A stretch of 42,415 bases of DNA, taken from NCBI RefSeq assembly GCF_000508185.1, contig NZ_AYOY01000153.1, positions 1-42,415 of the forward strand, written 5' to 3'. The notes under the pieces were generated by a model. That model searched no databases, was not told the origin of the DNA, and saw nothing but the letters and a program-made list of their open reading frames with translations. A program made the position numbers and the translations under genes. The stretch is from Sphingobium sp. C100 (GTDB lineage: Bacteria; Pseudomonadota; Alphaproteobacteria; Sphingomonadales; Sphingomonadaceae). Shown in pieces: positions 7,791 to 15,762 of this stretch. The stretch's first letter is position 1. Each line of letters begins with the position of its first letter.

Positions 7791-10277
7791 TCATGCCGGG
7801 ATTTTCCAGATGTCGGTCGCATATTCGCGGATGGTCCGGTCCGACGAGAACCAGCCCATCCGTGCGACATTGTGGATCGCCTTCTTCGTCCAGAGCGGCT
7901 GATCCCGCCACAGCCGGTCGACATCGCGCTGCGCGGCCGAATAGCTGTCGAAATCGGCCGCGACCATGAACCAGTCATGATCGTAAATCCCCTGGATCAA
8001 GTCCTTGTAGCGATCGGGATCGTCGGGGGAGAAGACGCCGCTGGCGATGGCGTCGAGCGCCTGGCACAATTCCCGGCTCTCGCCGATCACGGCGCGCGGA
8101 TCATAGCCGCTGGCCCGCCGTTCGTTCACTTCCTGCGCGGTGAGGCCGAAGATGACGATATTGTCGGCTCCGACATGGTCGCGCATCTCCACATTGGCGC
8201 CGTCCAGCGTGCCGATGGTGAGCGCGCCGTTGACCGCGAATTTCATGTTGCCGGTGCCCGACGCTTCCATGCCCGCAGTCGAAATCTGTTCGGACAGGTC
8301 CGCCGCCGGGATCATCATCTCGGCCATGGAAACATTATAATTGGGCACGAACTGCACCTTGAGCAGCCCCTGCACCGCCGGGTCATGATTGACCGCGCGC
8401 GCGACGTCATTGGCCAGTTTGATGATGAGCTTGGCATTATGATAGCTGGACGCGGCCTTGCCGCCGAACAGCTTGACGCGCGGCACCCAGTCCCGTTCCG
8501 GGTGCGACCGGATCTGGTCGTAGAGCGACACCGCTTCAATGATGTTAAGCAATTGCCGCTTATATTCGTGGATACGCTTGATCTGGATGTCGAACAGGGC
8601 GGCCGGGTCGATCCGCGCGTTGATGCGCTTGCGCAGCAGGTCGGCGAGCGCGACCTTGTTGGCGCGCTTGATCGCGAGGAATTTCTCCTGGAAGCCGCTG
8701 TCGTCGGCAAAGCCATCCAGCTCGCGCAGCGCTTCGGGATCGTCCGTGAACCGGTCGCCGATCGCGTCGCGGATCAGATCGAACAGGCCGTGATTGCACT
8801 GCATCAGCCAGCGGCGGAAGGTGACGCCATTGGTCTTGTTGTTGATCCGCGTCGGATAGAGTGTGTGGAAATCGGCGAAGACCGTTTCCTTCATCAGGTC
8901 GGTATGCAGCGCCGACACGCCATTGACGCTGTGCGATCCGGCGAAGGCCAGATTGCCCATGCGCACGCGCCGCCCGCCATGTTCGTCGATCAGCGAAATC
9001 GCGCCGATCGCCGCATCGTCGAACTGCCGCGCCCCATCTTCGCTTTTCAGGCGCCGCGCCTCGGCCAGCAGGCGGCTGTTGACCGCATAGACGATCTGCA
9101 TGTGGCGGGGCAGCAGCCGTTCGAACAGCGGCACCGGCCAGCTTTCCAGCGCTTCGGGCAGCAGCGTATGGTTGGTATAGCTGAAGGTGCGCCGGGTGAT
9201 GTCCCACGCCTCGTCGAAATCCAGCCCATGATCGTCCAGCAGGACGCGCATCAGTTCCGCCACCGCCACCGCAGGGTGGGTATCGTTGAGCTGGATCGCC
9301 GCCTTGTCGGGCAAGGTCTGAATCGCACCGAAATATTGGATATGCCGCCGCACAATGTCCTGGAGCGACGCGGAGGAGAAGAAATATTCCTGCCGCAGCC
9401 GCAATTCCTGCCCCGCGGCCGAGGAATCGGCGGGATAGAGGACGCGGGTCAATGCTTCGGCCCGGTTGCTTTCGGCGAGCGCGCCGAGATGATCGCCGGC
9501 GTTGAACTTGTCGAGCAGGATGGGATCGATCGGCTGCGCCTCCCACAGGCGCAGCGTGTTGACCCGCTTGCCCCGCCAACCGGCGATCGGCGTGTCATAG
9601 GGGGTCGCGATTACCCGTTCATTGGGCTTCCACTGCATCTGGTGCGGCCCGGCGTCCTCGCCTTCCGCCGGGTCCACACGGCCGCCAAAGCCGACCTCAT
9701 AGCTGGCCTCGCGCCGCTCAAATTCCCAGGGGTTGCCGTGCGCCAGCCAGTTTTCGGGCAGTTCGACCTGCCAGCCGTCCGAAATTTCCTGCCGGAACAT
9801 GCCGTTCACATAACGGATGCCATAGCCATAAGCAGGCACGTCCACCGTCGCCATGCTTTCCATGAAGCACGCCGCCAGTCGTCCCAGGCCGCCATTGCCC
9901 AGCGCCGCGTCCGGTTCCAGCGCGGCGATGATGTCGATGTCGACGCCCAGCGACGCCAGCGCCGCCTGCACATCGTCCAGCATTTCCATGTTGGACGCCG
10001 CGTCGCGCATCAACCGGCCGATCAGGAATTCCAGGCTCAGATAATAGACCCGCCGCCCCTGTTCCTCATAGGTTTTATGGGTGGAATCGATCCAGGCGTC
10101 GATCACCCGGTCGCGAATGGCGAGGATCACCGCGTGCAGCCAGTCATGCGGCTTGGCCGCCGCCGCATCCTTGCCGATGCGATAGGTCAGCCGCTCGACA
10201 ATCTCCTGCGCCAGCAGTTCCGGGGTGACCTGGCGCGGCGCCGGTTTGGGAAGCTTGGTCTGGCCCTTGAGGTTCAT
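7791..10277 (-). CDS. glgP: Glycogen/alpha-glucan phosphorylase GlgP
   Basis: A PLP-dependent glycogen phosphorylase (828 aa) that releases glucose-1-phosphate from chain ends. The PLP lysine is in EASGTGNMKFAVNGAL (about Lys679). Other family blocks are VYYLSLEFLIGRLM, ALGNGGLGRLAACFMESMAT, QLNDTHPAVAVAELMR and VKLFGGKAASSYHNAK. It is the first gene of the glg operon; a purine-rich stretch (CAGGGGGA) precedes its ATG. Phosphorylase leading an operon that also holds the three synthetic enzymes suggests synthesis and breakdown are expressed together and balanced by enzyme-level control; that last point is inference. Confidence 0.97.
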   Translation of the reverse strand: MNLKGQTKLPKPAPRQVTPELLAQEIVERLTYRIGKDAAAAKPHDWLHAVILAIRDRVIDAWIDSTHKTYEEQGRRVYYLSLEFLIGRLMRDAASNMEMLDDVQAALASLGVDIDIIAALEPDAALGNGGLGRLAACFMESMATVDVPAYGYGIRYVNGMFRQEISDGWQVELPENWLAHGNPWEFERREASYEVGFGGRVDPAEGEDAGPHQMQWKPNERVIATPYDTPIAGWRGKRVNTLRLWEAQPIDPILLDKFNAGDHLGALAESNRAEALTRVLYPADSSAAGQELRLRQEYFFSSASLQDIVRRHIQYFGAIQTLPDKAAIQLNDTHPAVAVAELMRVLLDDHGLDFDEAWDITRRTFSYTNHTLLPEALESWPVPLFERLLPRHMQIVYAVNSRLLAEARRLKSEDGARQFDDAAIGAISLIDEHGGRRVRMGNLAFAGSHSVNGVSALHTDLMKETVFADFHTLYPTRINNKTNGVTFRRWLMQCNHGLFDLIRDAIGDRFTDDPEALRELDGFADDSGFQEKFLAIKRANKVALADLLRKRINARIDPAALFDIQIKRIHEYKRQLLNIIEAVSLYDQIRSHPERDWVPRVKLFGGKAASSYHNAKLIIKLANDVARAVNHDPAVQGLLKVQFVPNYNVSMAEMMIPAADLSEQISTAGMEASGTGNMKFAVNGALTIGTLDGANVEMRDHVGADNIVIFGLTAQEVNERRASGYDPRAVIGESRELCQALDAIASGVFSPDDPDRYKDLIQGIYDHDWFMVAADFDSYSAAQRDVDRLWRDQPLWTKKAIHNVARMGWFSSDRTIREYATDIWKIPA

Positions 10278-10387
10278 GGCGCGCGGTCCCCCTGTTGAAT
10301 CACCGGCGATGATGACACAGGCTCAAGCCCCGCGCCATCGCCATTTCGGCGGTGCAGCAAGAACTTGCGGCGCGCGGATTCGATCCC

Positions 10388-11584
10388 TTAGGCCCGCCGC
10401 GAATCGACGATCGCGTCCGCGACTCCCTGGCGCAGTTGCGCCCGCACGGGATAGGCGCTCGACGGCAGGAGTTGGGTCATGAAGATGCCGATCAACCGCT
10501 CGACCGGATCGATCCAGAAATAGGTCGAAAACACCCCGCCCCAATAATATTCGCCGCCCGGCAGGCCCATGGCGAAGCCCAGGCCGAAGCCCACGCCCTG
10601 ATAATCCGCTTCGCTGAACATCGCGCTCGACATGGCCGCAAGATCATGGCCGCCGGGCAATTGGTTGCTGCGCATCTGCGCAACGGTGTCGGCCGCGAGC
10701 AGGCGCACTCCGTCCAGTTCGCCGCCGCGCAGCAGCATCCGGGCGAAGCGGTGATAATCGCCGGCCGAGGAAACCAGGCCACCGCCGCCCGACAGGAAGC
10801 GCCCCTTGCGCCGCCAGCCGCTGCGCGCGCCCAGATCGGCGACCACGCGATCGCCGTCTTCCTCCAGCCGCCAGGCGTCGGTCATCCGCGCCGCCTTGTC
10901 ATCGGGCAGCATGAAAGTCGTGTCCGCCATGCCCAGCGGGCCGAAGATCCGACGCTGGAACAGGCTTTCCAGGTCCATGCCCGTCAACCGTTCGACCACC
11001 ACGCCCAGGACATCGGTCGATACCGAATAATTCCAGCGCTCGCCCGGCGAAAATTCCAGCGGCAGCGTCGCCAGATCAGCAATGAACTGGTCCGATGTGC
11101 GGTTCTGCTGGAATTCGTCGAGGCCGAGCTTGCGATAGCGCGCGTCGATCGGCGTCTGGCGCTGAAGCCCGTAGGTCAGGCCCGATGTGTGGCGCAGCAG
11201 GTCGATCATACACATCGCCCGTTTGGGCTTCGCCCGATTGGCGCGCCCGACACGCAGGTCCGCAAATTCGGGAATGACCGCCTCGACCGGCGTATCGAGC
11301 GAGACCAGCCCCTGCTCGACCAGCATCATGAAGGCGACCGAGGTGACGGGCTTCGTCATCGACGCGATGCGGTAGAGCGCATCCGGCCGCAACGGCGTTC
11401 CGTCGGCCCGCGCTACGCCCCGCGCGACCGAAAGCAACGGCTTTTCGTCGCGCGACAGCAGAAAATGCATATGCGCCAGCTTGCCGCTCGCGACATAGCT
11501 CTCGTCCAGAAAGGCGACCAGCGCGTCCAGCCGGTCCGGGTCCATGCCCACCGCCGCCGCCTTCCTGTCCAGCCCTTCGATCAT
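10388..11584 (-). CDS. Serine hydrolase, class C beta-lactamase / family VIII esterase type
   Basis: A roughly 398-residue serine hydrolase of the penicillin-binding-protein-like fold. The catalytic SxxK motif is S75-M-T-K78 (YRIASMTKPVTS) and the second motif is Tyr186 in RWNYSVSTD. The N-terminal frame could be read much further upstream, but that part overlaps the divergent sigma-factor region and does not look like protein. I therefore start at ATG 11584 (MIEGLDRK). A GTG at 11590 sits 5 nt from AGGAG and is an equally good start. I see no signal peptide. Esterases, D-aminopeptidases and true beta-lactamases share these motifs. YSV in place of the YSN/YAN typical of class C beta-lactamases favours an esterase-like enzyme. 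It lies 110 bp upstream of glgP on the same strand. Confidence 0.85.
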   Translation of the reverse strand: MIEGLDRKAAAVGMDPDRLDALVAFLDESYVASGKLAHMHFLLSRDEKPLLSVARGVARADGTPLRPDALYRIASMTKPVTSVAFMMLVEQGLVSLDTPVEAVIPEFADLRVGRANRAKPKRAMCMIDLLRHTSGLTYGLQRQTPIDARYRKLGLDEFQQNRTSDQFIADLATLPLEFSPGERWNYSVSTDVLGVVVERLTGMDLESLFQRRIFGPLGMADTTFMLPDDKAARMTDAWRLEEDGDRVVADLGARSGWRRKGRFLSGGGGLVSSAGDYHRFARMLLRGGELDGVRLLAADTVAQMRSNQLPGGHDLAAMSSAMFSEADYQGVGFGLGFAMGLPGGEYYWGGVFSTYFWIDPVERLIGIFMTQLLPSSAYPVRAQLRQGVADAIVDSRRA

Positions 11585-11723
11585 CCGCACTGCCGCTCCT
11601 GCTGCCGTTTCGCCCAGCGCTAGAGCAGGCGCACGCGCAGGTAAACAGCTTGACGATTGCCAAGACCCCACCCTCCCCTCTATGGCAACCGGCCTGATCG
11701 CACGCATTGGACCAAAGACAGGC

Positions 11724-12236
11724 ATGGCCACCGGCCTATCCGCGATATTCATGACGAACCGCGCCGCCCTGCTGCGGTTCCTGCGCGCGCGCGGCGCCGG
11801 CGACGAGGCCGAAGACCTGCTCCAGGACATGTGGATGAAGCTGGAGGCGAAGGATCTCGGCCCGGTTTCCGACCCTTTGCCCTATCTCTACCGCATGGCC
11901 AACAACCTGATGCTCGACCGCTATCGCTCGTCCACGCGGCGCGAGCGGCGCGAACAGGATTGGGCCGTCGGCGCGGGCGGGGTCATGGCCGATCCGAACG
12001 AGGACATCGCCGTGGACGAACGGATCATCCTGAACCAGCGGCTGGACGAAGCCCGCGGCGTGCTGCGGACGCTGGGGCCGCGCGTCGAAATGGTGTTCCG
12101 CCGCTTCCGCATCGAAGGCGTCGGCCAGAAAGTCATTGCGGAGGAACTGGGGGTCAGCCTGACCACGGTGGAGAAGGATCTGCAAAAAGCCTATCGCGCG
12201 ATGATGGCGCTCAAGCAGAAAATGGATACGGAATGA
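11724..12236 (+). CDS. FecI-type ECF RNA polymerase sigma factor
   Basis: A 170-residue ECF sigma factor. Region 2 (about 8-75) contains DEAEDLLQDMWMKLEA and YLYRMANNLMLDRYRSS, which bind core polymerase and the -10 element. Region 4 (about 105-160) ends in the helix-turn-helix IAEELGVSLTTVEKDLQKAYRAM, which reads the -35 element. The start at ATG 11724 (MATGLSAIFM) is chosen because it fits the usual length; AGACAGG lies just upstream. Earlier in-frame starts (11544, 11682) would add a non-conserved tail. A FecR gene follows after 37 bp, and then a TonB receptor, so this is the sigma factor of a cell-surface signalling system. The stimulus is unknown. Confidence 0.92.
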   Translation: MATGLSAIFMTNRAALLRFLRARGAGDEAEDLLQDMWMKLEAKDLGPVSDPLPYLYRMANNLMLDRYRSSTRRERREQDWAVGAGGVMADPNEDIAVDERIILNQRLDEARGVLRTLGPRVEMVFRRFRIEGVGQKVIAEELGVSLTTVEKDLQKAYRAMMALKQKMDTE

Positions 12237-12273
12237 GCGGGTCGGCGGCGTCAGGCTCTGCAAGGGGCAAGAT

Positions 12274-13236
12274 ATGAACAGGGCTGAAGCCATGATGAAA
12301 GAGGAGGCGCTCGCGTGGGTCATCCGCACGCGGGATCCCCGATTTGACGACTGGGAGGCCTTCACCATCTGGCTGGAGGGCGATCCTGAACGCGCGACCG
12401 CCTATGATGCGCTGATGATGGCGGACGCGGATATGGCGTCCATCCTCCCGTCCGAACCCGTGGCCATGCCGGTCGCCGCCAATGATGCGGGGACGCCGGG
12501 ACGCCACATCTGGCGCTGGGCGGGCGGCGGCGCGATCGCCGCGGCGCTGGTCGCGGTGGTGTCCATCGGCATGATGAACCGCACCGACATCTACACCGTC
12601 GCGACCCGGCCGGGCGAAACGCGCAGCATCGCGCTTCAGGACGGCACGAAGATTGACCTCAATGGCGGCACCAGCCTGCGCCTGGACCGCAAGGACGCGC
12701 GCTTCGCCGCGCTCGACAGCGGCGAAGCGGCCTTCACCGTGCGCCATGATGCCGGCGATCCCTTCCGCGTCACCGTGGGCGATGCCGTGTTCGAGGATGC
12801 CGGGACGATATTCAACATCGTCCATGTCGGCGGCGCGACGCGCATCGGCGTGTCGGAAGGCAAGGTGATCTATAATCCGGAGGCGGAGGCGATCGCCCTG
12901 CCAGCGGGCCGCGCTCTGACGGACGATGCCGAAGGGCTGCGCGTCATGGATGTGGCGCCCGCCGCCGTGGCAAGCTGGCGCCAGGGCCGCCTGGTCTATC
13001 TCAACGCCACGATCGGTCAGGTCAGCCAGGATATCGGCCGGTCGCTGGGCATCACGGTCAACGCCACGCCCGCCGCGCGGGCGACGCGCTTTACCGGCAC
13101 GATCCGGCTTGACGATGATCCGGCGCGTTTCTTCGCCGGCGCCGCGCCGCTGATGGGCCTTTCCGCCGTGCGTCAGGGCGATGCATGGCTGTTGCAGGAA
13201 AGCCCCCCCAAGGAAGGAAATGCGCCGCAAAGCTGA
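12274..13236 (+). CDS. FecR-family anti-sigma factor
   Basis: A 320-residue inner-membrane regulator partnered with the preceding sigma factor. Residues about 1-60 form the cytoplasmic FecR N-domain (EEALAWVIRTRDPRFDDWEAFTIWLEGDPERATAYDAL) that binds the sigma factor. Residues 83-101 are a single membrane helix. The periplasmic FecR domain follows (TRPGETRSIALQDGTKIDLNGGTSLRLD). The C-terminal part (about 245-312) resembles the secretin/TonB short N-terminal fold. A Gly177-Thr178 pair in EDAGTIFNI matches the place where some FecR proteins self-cleave. The ribosome binding site AAGGGGC precedes ATG 12274. The last 17 bp overlap the receptor gene. Confidence 0.93.
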   Translation: MNRAEAMMKEEALAWVIRTRDPRFDDWEAFTIWLEGDPERATAYDALMMADADMASILPSEPVAMPVAANDAGTPGRHIWRWAGGGAIAAALVAVVSIGMMNRTDIYTVATRPGETRSIALQDGTKIDLNGGTSLRLDRKDARFAALDSGEAAFTVRHDAGDPFRVTVGDAVFEDAGTIFNIVHVGGATRIGVSEGKVIYNPEAEAIALPAGRALTDDAEGLRVMDVAPAAVASWRQGRLVYLNATIGQVSQDIGRSLGITVNATPAARATRFTGTIRLDDDPARFFAGAAPLMGLSAVRQGDAWLLQESPPKEGNAPQS

Positions 13237-15652
13237 CCTTCTTCTCGTCACCGCCCTTGTCATAGCGAGCGCAGCGCCCGCGCAAGCGGCGGACAGACAG
13301 GCTATCAGCATCGCCCCCGGCAGGCTGGGCGAGGCGGCGATCACGCTCGGCCGTCAAACCGGCGTCAGCATCGGCATGTCCGACCAGTCGCTCGCGGGAC
13401 TTGCGACCGGTCGGGTCGACGGCACATTGTCCGTCGATGCAGCGCTCAAGCGCCTGCTCAAGGGCACCGGCGCCACCGCGCGGCGGATCGATGCCGCGAC
13501 CTGGCGCATCGAACGCGCCCGGCGCCGGCCCTCCACGGCGACGAGGCCACGACCCGTCCCGGTGGCACCCGCGCCCGACCAGCCACCGGCCGAGATCATC
13601 GTCACCGCCTCCAAGCGCGACACGCCCCTGCCCCGCTATGCCGGCATGGTGGAAGCGCTGGACAATCGCGCCTTCACCAGCGGCGAAGCGGCGAACGGCA
13701 CCGCGACCCTGCTCGCGCGCATCGCCAGCCTGAGTTCCACCCATGCCGGCAATGGCCGCAACAAGCTGTTCATCCGCGCCATCGCCGATTCCGGCGTCGC
13801 CGGGCCGACCCAGGCGACGACGGGGCAATATCTGGGCGACATGCGCCTCAACTATGCAGCCCCCGACCCGGACCTGAAACTCTATGATGTCGGACGGGTG
13901 GAGGTGCTGGAAGGGCCGCAGGGCACGCTTTACGGGGCGGGCTCGCTGGGCGGCATCATCCGCATCATGCCCAACGCCCCCAATCTGGGCCAATTTGGCG
14001 GGCAGGTGTCGGCGGGACTCTCCGCGATCCAGCATGGCGATCCGGGCGGCGACCTGTCCGCCACGCTCAACCTGCCCATCGTGGCGGAAAAGCTGGCGCT
14101 GCGCCTGGTCGGCTATGGCGTCCAGGAAGGCGGCTATATCGACGACGTCTATCGCGGCAAGGATGACGTCAACCGCGTCCGCACCTGGGGCGGTCGTGCC
14201 GCGCTGCGCTTCGCACCGGACGAGGACTGGACGATCGACCTCAACGGCGTCTACCAGCATATCGACGGTGACGACGCCCAATATGCGACCCGCTCGGTCG
14301 GCCGGCTGGAACGCGCATCGGCCGTGTCGCAGCCTTATTTTTCCGACTATCTGCTGGGCAATGTGCGGATCGAGCGACAATGGGACAGCCTGCGCTTCAT
14401 ATCGTCCACCGGCCTTGTCCGCAACGAACTGGCCGAAAGCTATGACGCCACCCAGCCCGACGGCGCCCCCGCGCTGTTCCGCCAGAATAACAAGGTCAAC
14501 ATCTTCTCCACCGAAAACCGGCTGGTGCGCGACCTCGACAATGGCCTGGGCTGGATATTGGGCGCGTCCTATCTCCAGAGCACATCCGAAATTCACCGAT
14601 CGCTGACGTCCTTCGGCACGGCGAACGTCCAGCCGGAGGTCATCCCCGGCGTCCCGGTCTATGGCATGGGCCTTGCCGCCGCCGCGACCGGCGTTCGCAA
14701 CGAAGTCAGGGAAGCCACGCTGTTCGGGGAAGCATCGTTCGAACCGGTCAAGGGGCTGATCGCGACGGTCGGCGGGCGCCTTACCAACAGTCGCCTGTCG
14801 GGCGAAGCGCTTGATCCTGTCGCCGCCCTCTCCTCCGCCGACCTCGCTCGTGCCGAAGCCCAGGCCGACCGCAACGAGACCATTTTCCTGCCCTCCGCCT
14901 CGCTCCTGACCGACGCCATTCCTGACATCACCCTCTATGCGAAATTCCAGCAGGGCTTCCGTCCCGGCGGGCTGGCGGTCGATGACCAGCGGGTGCGCCG
15001 CTATCAGAATGACCGTATCTCCACGGTCGAATTGGGCTTTCGCAAGGGCGTGCCGGGCCGCGATGCGATCGCCCTCAGCGCCAATGTCGCCTATACCGAC
15101 TGGCGCGATATTCAGGCCGACGTGACCGATCGGATCGGCCTGCCGACCACCGCCAATATCGGCGATGGACGCATCTATACGGTCGAGGGACGGATCGTCG
15201 TGCGGCCGACGCCAGCGCTCACGCTGGACGGCAGCTTCATCTACAATGACAGCCGCCTCAGCCAGCCGGCGCAATTTCTGCGCGCCCTGTCCTATGAAGG
15301 ACAATCGCTATCCCTGCCCAATGTCGCCAATCTGGGCGGACGGCTGGCTTTCGACTATCGCGCGCCGCTGGCGAACGACCTGGACCTCCATCTGAGCGGC
15401 GCGGCCCGCTACGTCGGCAAGTCGCGCCTGGGCGTGGGGCCGATCCTGGGCCAGACCCAGGGCGACTATGTCGACACCAGCCTGACCGCCAGCGTGACGC
15501 GCGGCCCCGTGCAATATTCGCTGTCGCTGACCAACCTGCTCGACAGCAACGGCAATCGCTTCTCGCTCGGCACGCCGTTCGACCTGCGCTCCGACTATTA
15601 CACGCCGCTTCGCCCGCGCACCGTGCGGATCGGGATGGATTTCGCCTTCTGA
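13220..15652 (+). CDS. TonB-dependent receptor with N-terminal STN signalling domain
   Basis: An 810-residue outer-membrane receptor of the FecA transducer type. A signal peptide (MRRKADLLLVTALVIASAAPAQA, cleavage after about residue 23) is followed by an STN domain (about 30-97: ISIAPGRLGEAAITLGRQTGVSI). A proline-rich linker comes next, then a TonB box-like EIIVTASKR (125-133), the plug (VEVLEGPQGTLYGAGSLGGIIRI) and a 22-strand-type barrel ending in aromatic Phe (RIGMDFAF). The start at ATG 13220 has AAGGAAGGA just upstream and overlaps fecR by 17 bp. The STN domain is what contacts FecR in cell-surface signalling. The ligand could be a siderophore, a polysaccharide or another scarce compound; nothing in the sequence decides this. 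Confidence 0.94.
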   Translation: MRRKADLLLVTALVIASAAPAQAADRQAISIAPGRLGEAAITLGRQTGVSIGMSDQSLAGLATGRVDGTLSVDAALKRLLKGTGATARRIDAATWRIERARRRPSTATRPRPVPVAPAPDQPPAEIIVTASKRDTPLPRYAGMVEALDNRAFTSGEAANGTATLLARIASLSSTHAGNGRNKLFIRAIADSGVAGPTQATTGQYLGDMRLNYAAPDPDLKLYDVGRVEVLEGPQGTLYGAGSLGGIIRIMPNAPNLGQFGGQVSAGLSAIQHGDPGGDLSATLNLPIVAEKLALRLVGYGVQEGGYIDDVYRGKDDVNRVRTWGGRAALRFAPDEDWTIDLNGVYQHIDGDDAQYATRSVGRLERASAVSQPYFSDYLLGNVRIERQWDSLRFISSTGLVRNELAESYDATQPDGAPALFRQNNKVNIFSTENRLVRDLDNGLGWILGASYLQSTSEIHRSLTSFGTANVQPEVIPGVPVYGMGLAAAATGVRNEVREATLFGEASFEPVKGLIATVGGRLTNSRLSGEALDPVAALSSADLARAEAQADRNETIFLPSASLLTDAIPDITLYAKFQQGFRPGGLAVDDQRVRRYQNDRISTVELGFRKGVPGRDAIALSANVAYTDWRDIQADVTDRIGLPTTANIGDGRIYTVEGRIVVRPTPALTLDGSFIYNDSRLSQPAQFLRALSYEGQSLSLPNVANLGGRLAFDYRAPLANDLDLHLSGAARYVGKSRLGVGPILGQTQGDYVDTSLTASVTRGPVQYSLSLTNLLDSNGNRFSLGTPFDLRSDYYTPLRPRTVRIGMDFAF

Positions 15653-15660
15653 CGCAAATC

Positions 15661-15674
15661 TGAACATCTGTTCA
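15661..15674. repeat. Short palindrome in front of the autotransporter gene
   Basis: TGAACA-TC-TGTTCA: two perfect 6-bp arms, starting 8 bp after the stop of the TonB receptor gene and 89 bp before the autotransporter ATG. It could be an operator or a weak RNA hairpin. There is no T-run after it, so it is not a classic terminator. Confidence 0.45.
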
Positions 15675-15762
15675 TCGCATTGCCGGACGGAAAGCACCGC
15701 CCGGCGTCGTCCCATGCGGACGCGCGCCTGAAATATGCAGCGCGACACGCAGAGGAGACATC

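Noticed and set aside
4813..10298. Two long plus-strand open frames (4813-7902 and 7872-10298) over glgC, glgB and glgP
   Set aside because: They are antisense shadows. The minus-strand frames carry all catalytic motifs of glycogen enzymes; the plus-strand ones are rich in Arg, His and Gln without any recognisable pattern.
11585..11830. N-terminal extension of the serine hydrolase to 11830
   Set aside because: The extra 80 residues lie opposite the start of the sigma-factor gene, are Ser/Arg/Ala-rich without family similarity, and a ribosome binding site sits close to 11584-11590.
13091..15304. A 737-codon minus-strand frame opposite the TonB receptor
   Set aside because: It is a shadow frame with low complexity; the receptor frame has the signal peptide, STN domain, TonB box and C-terminal Phe.
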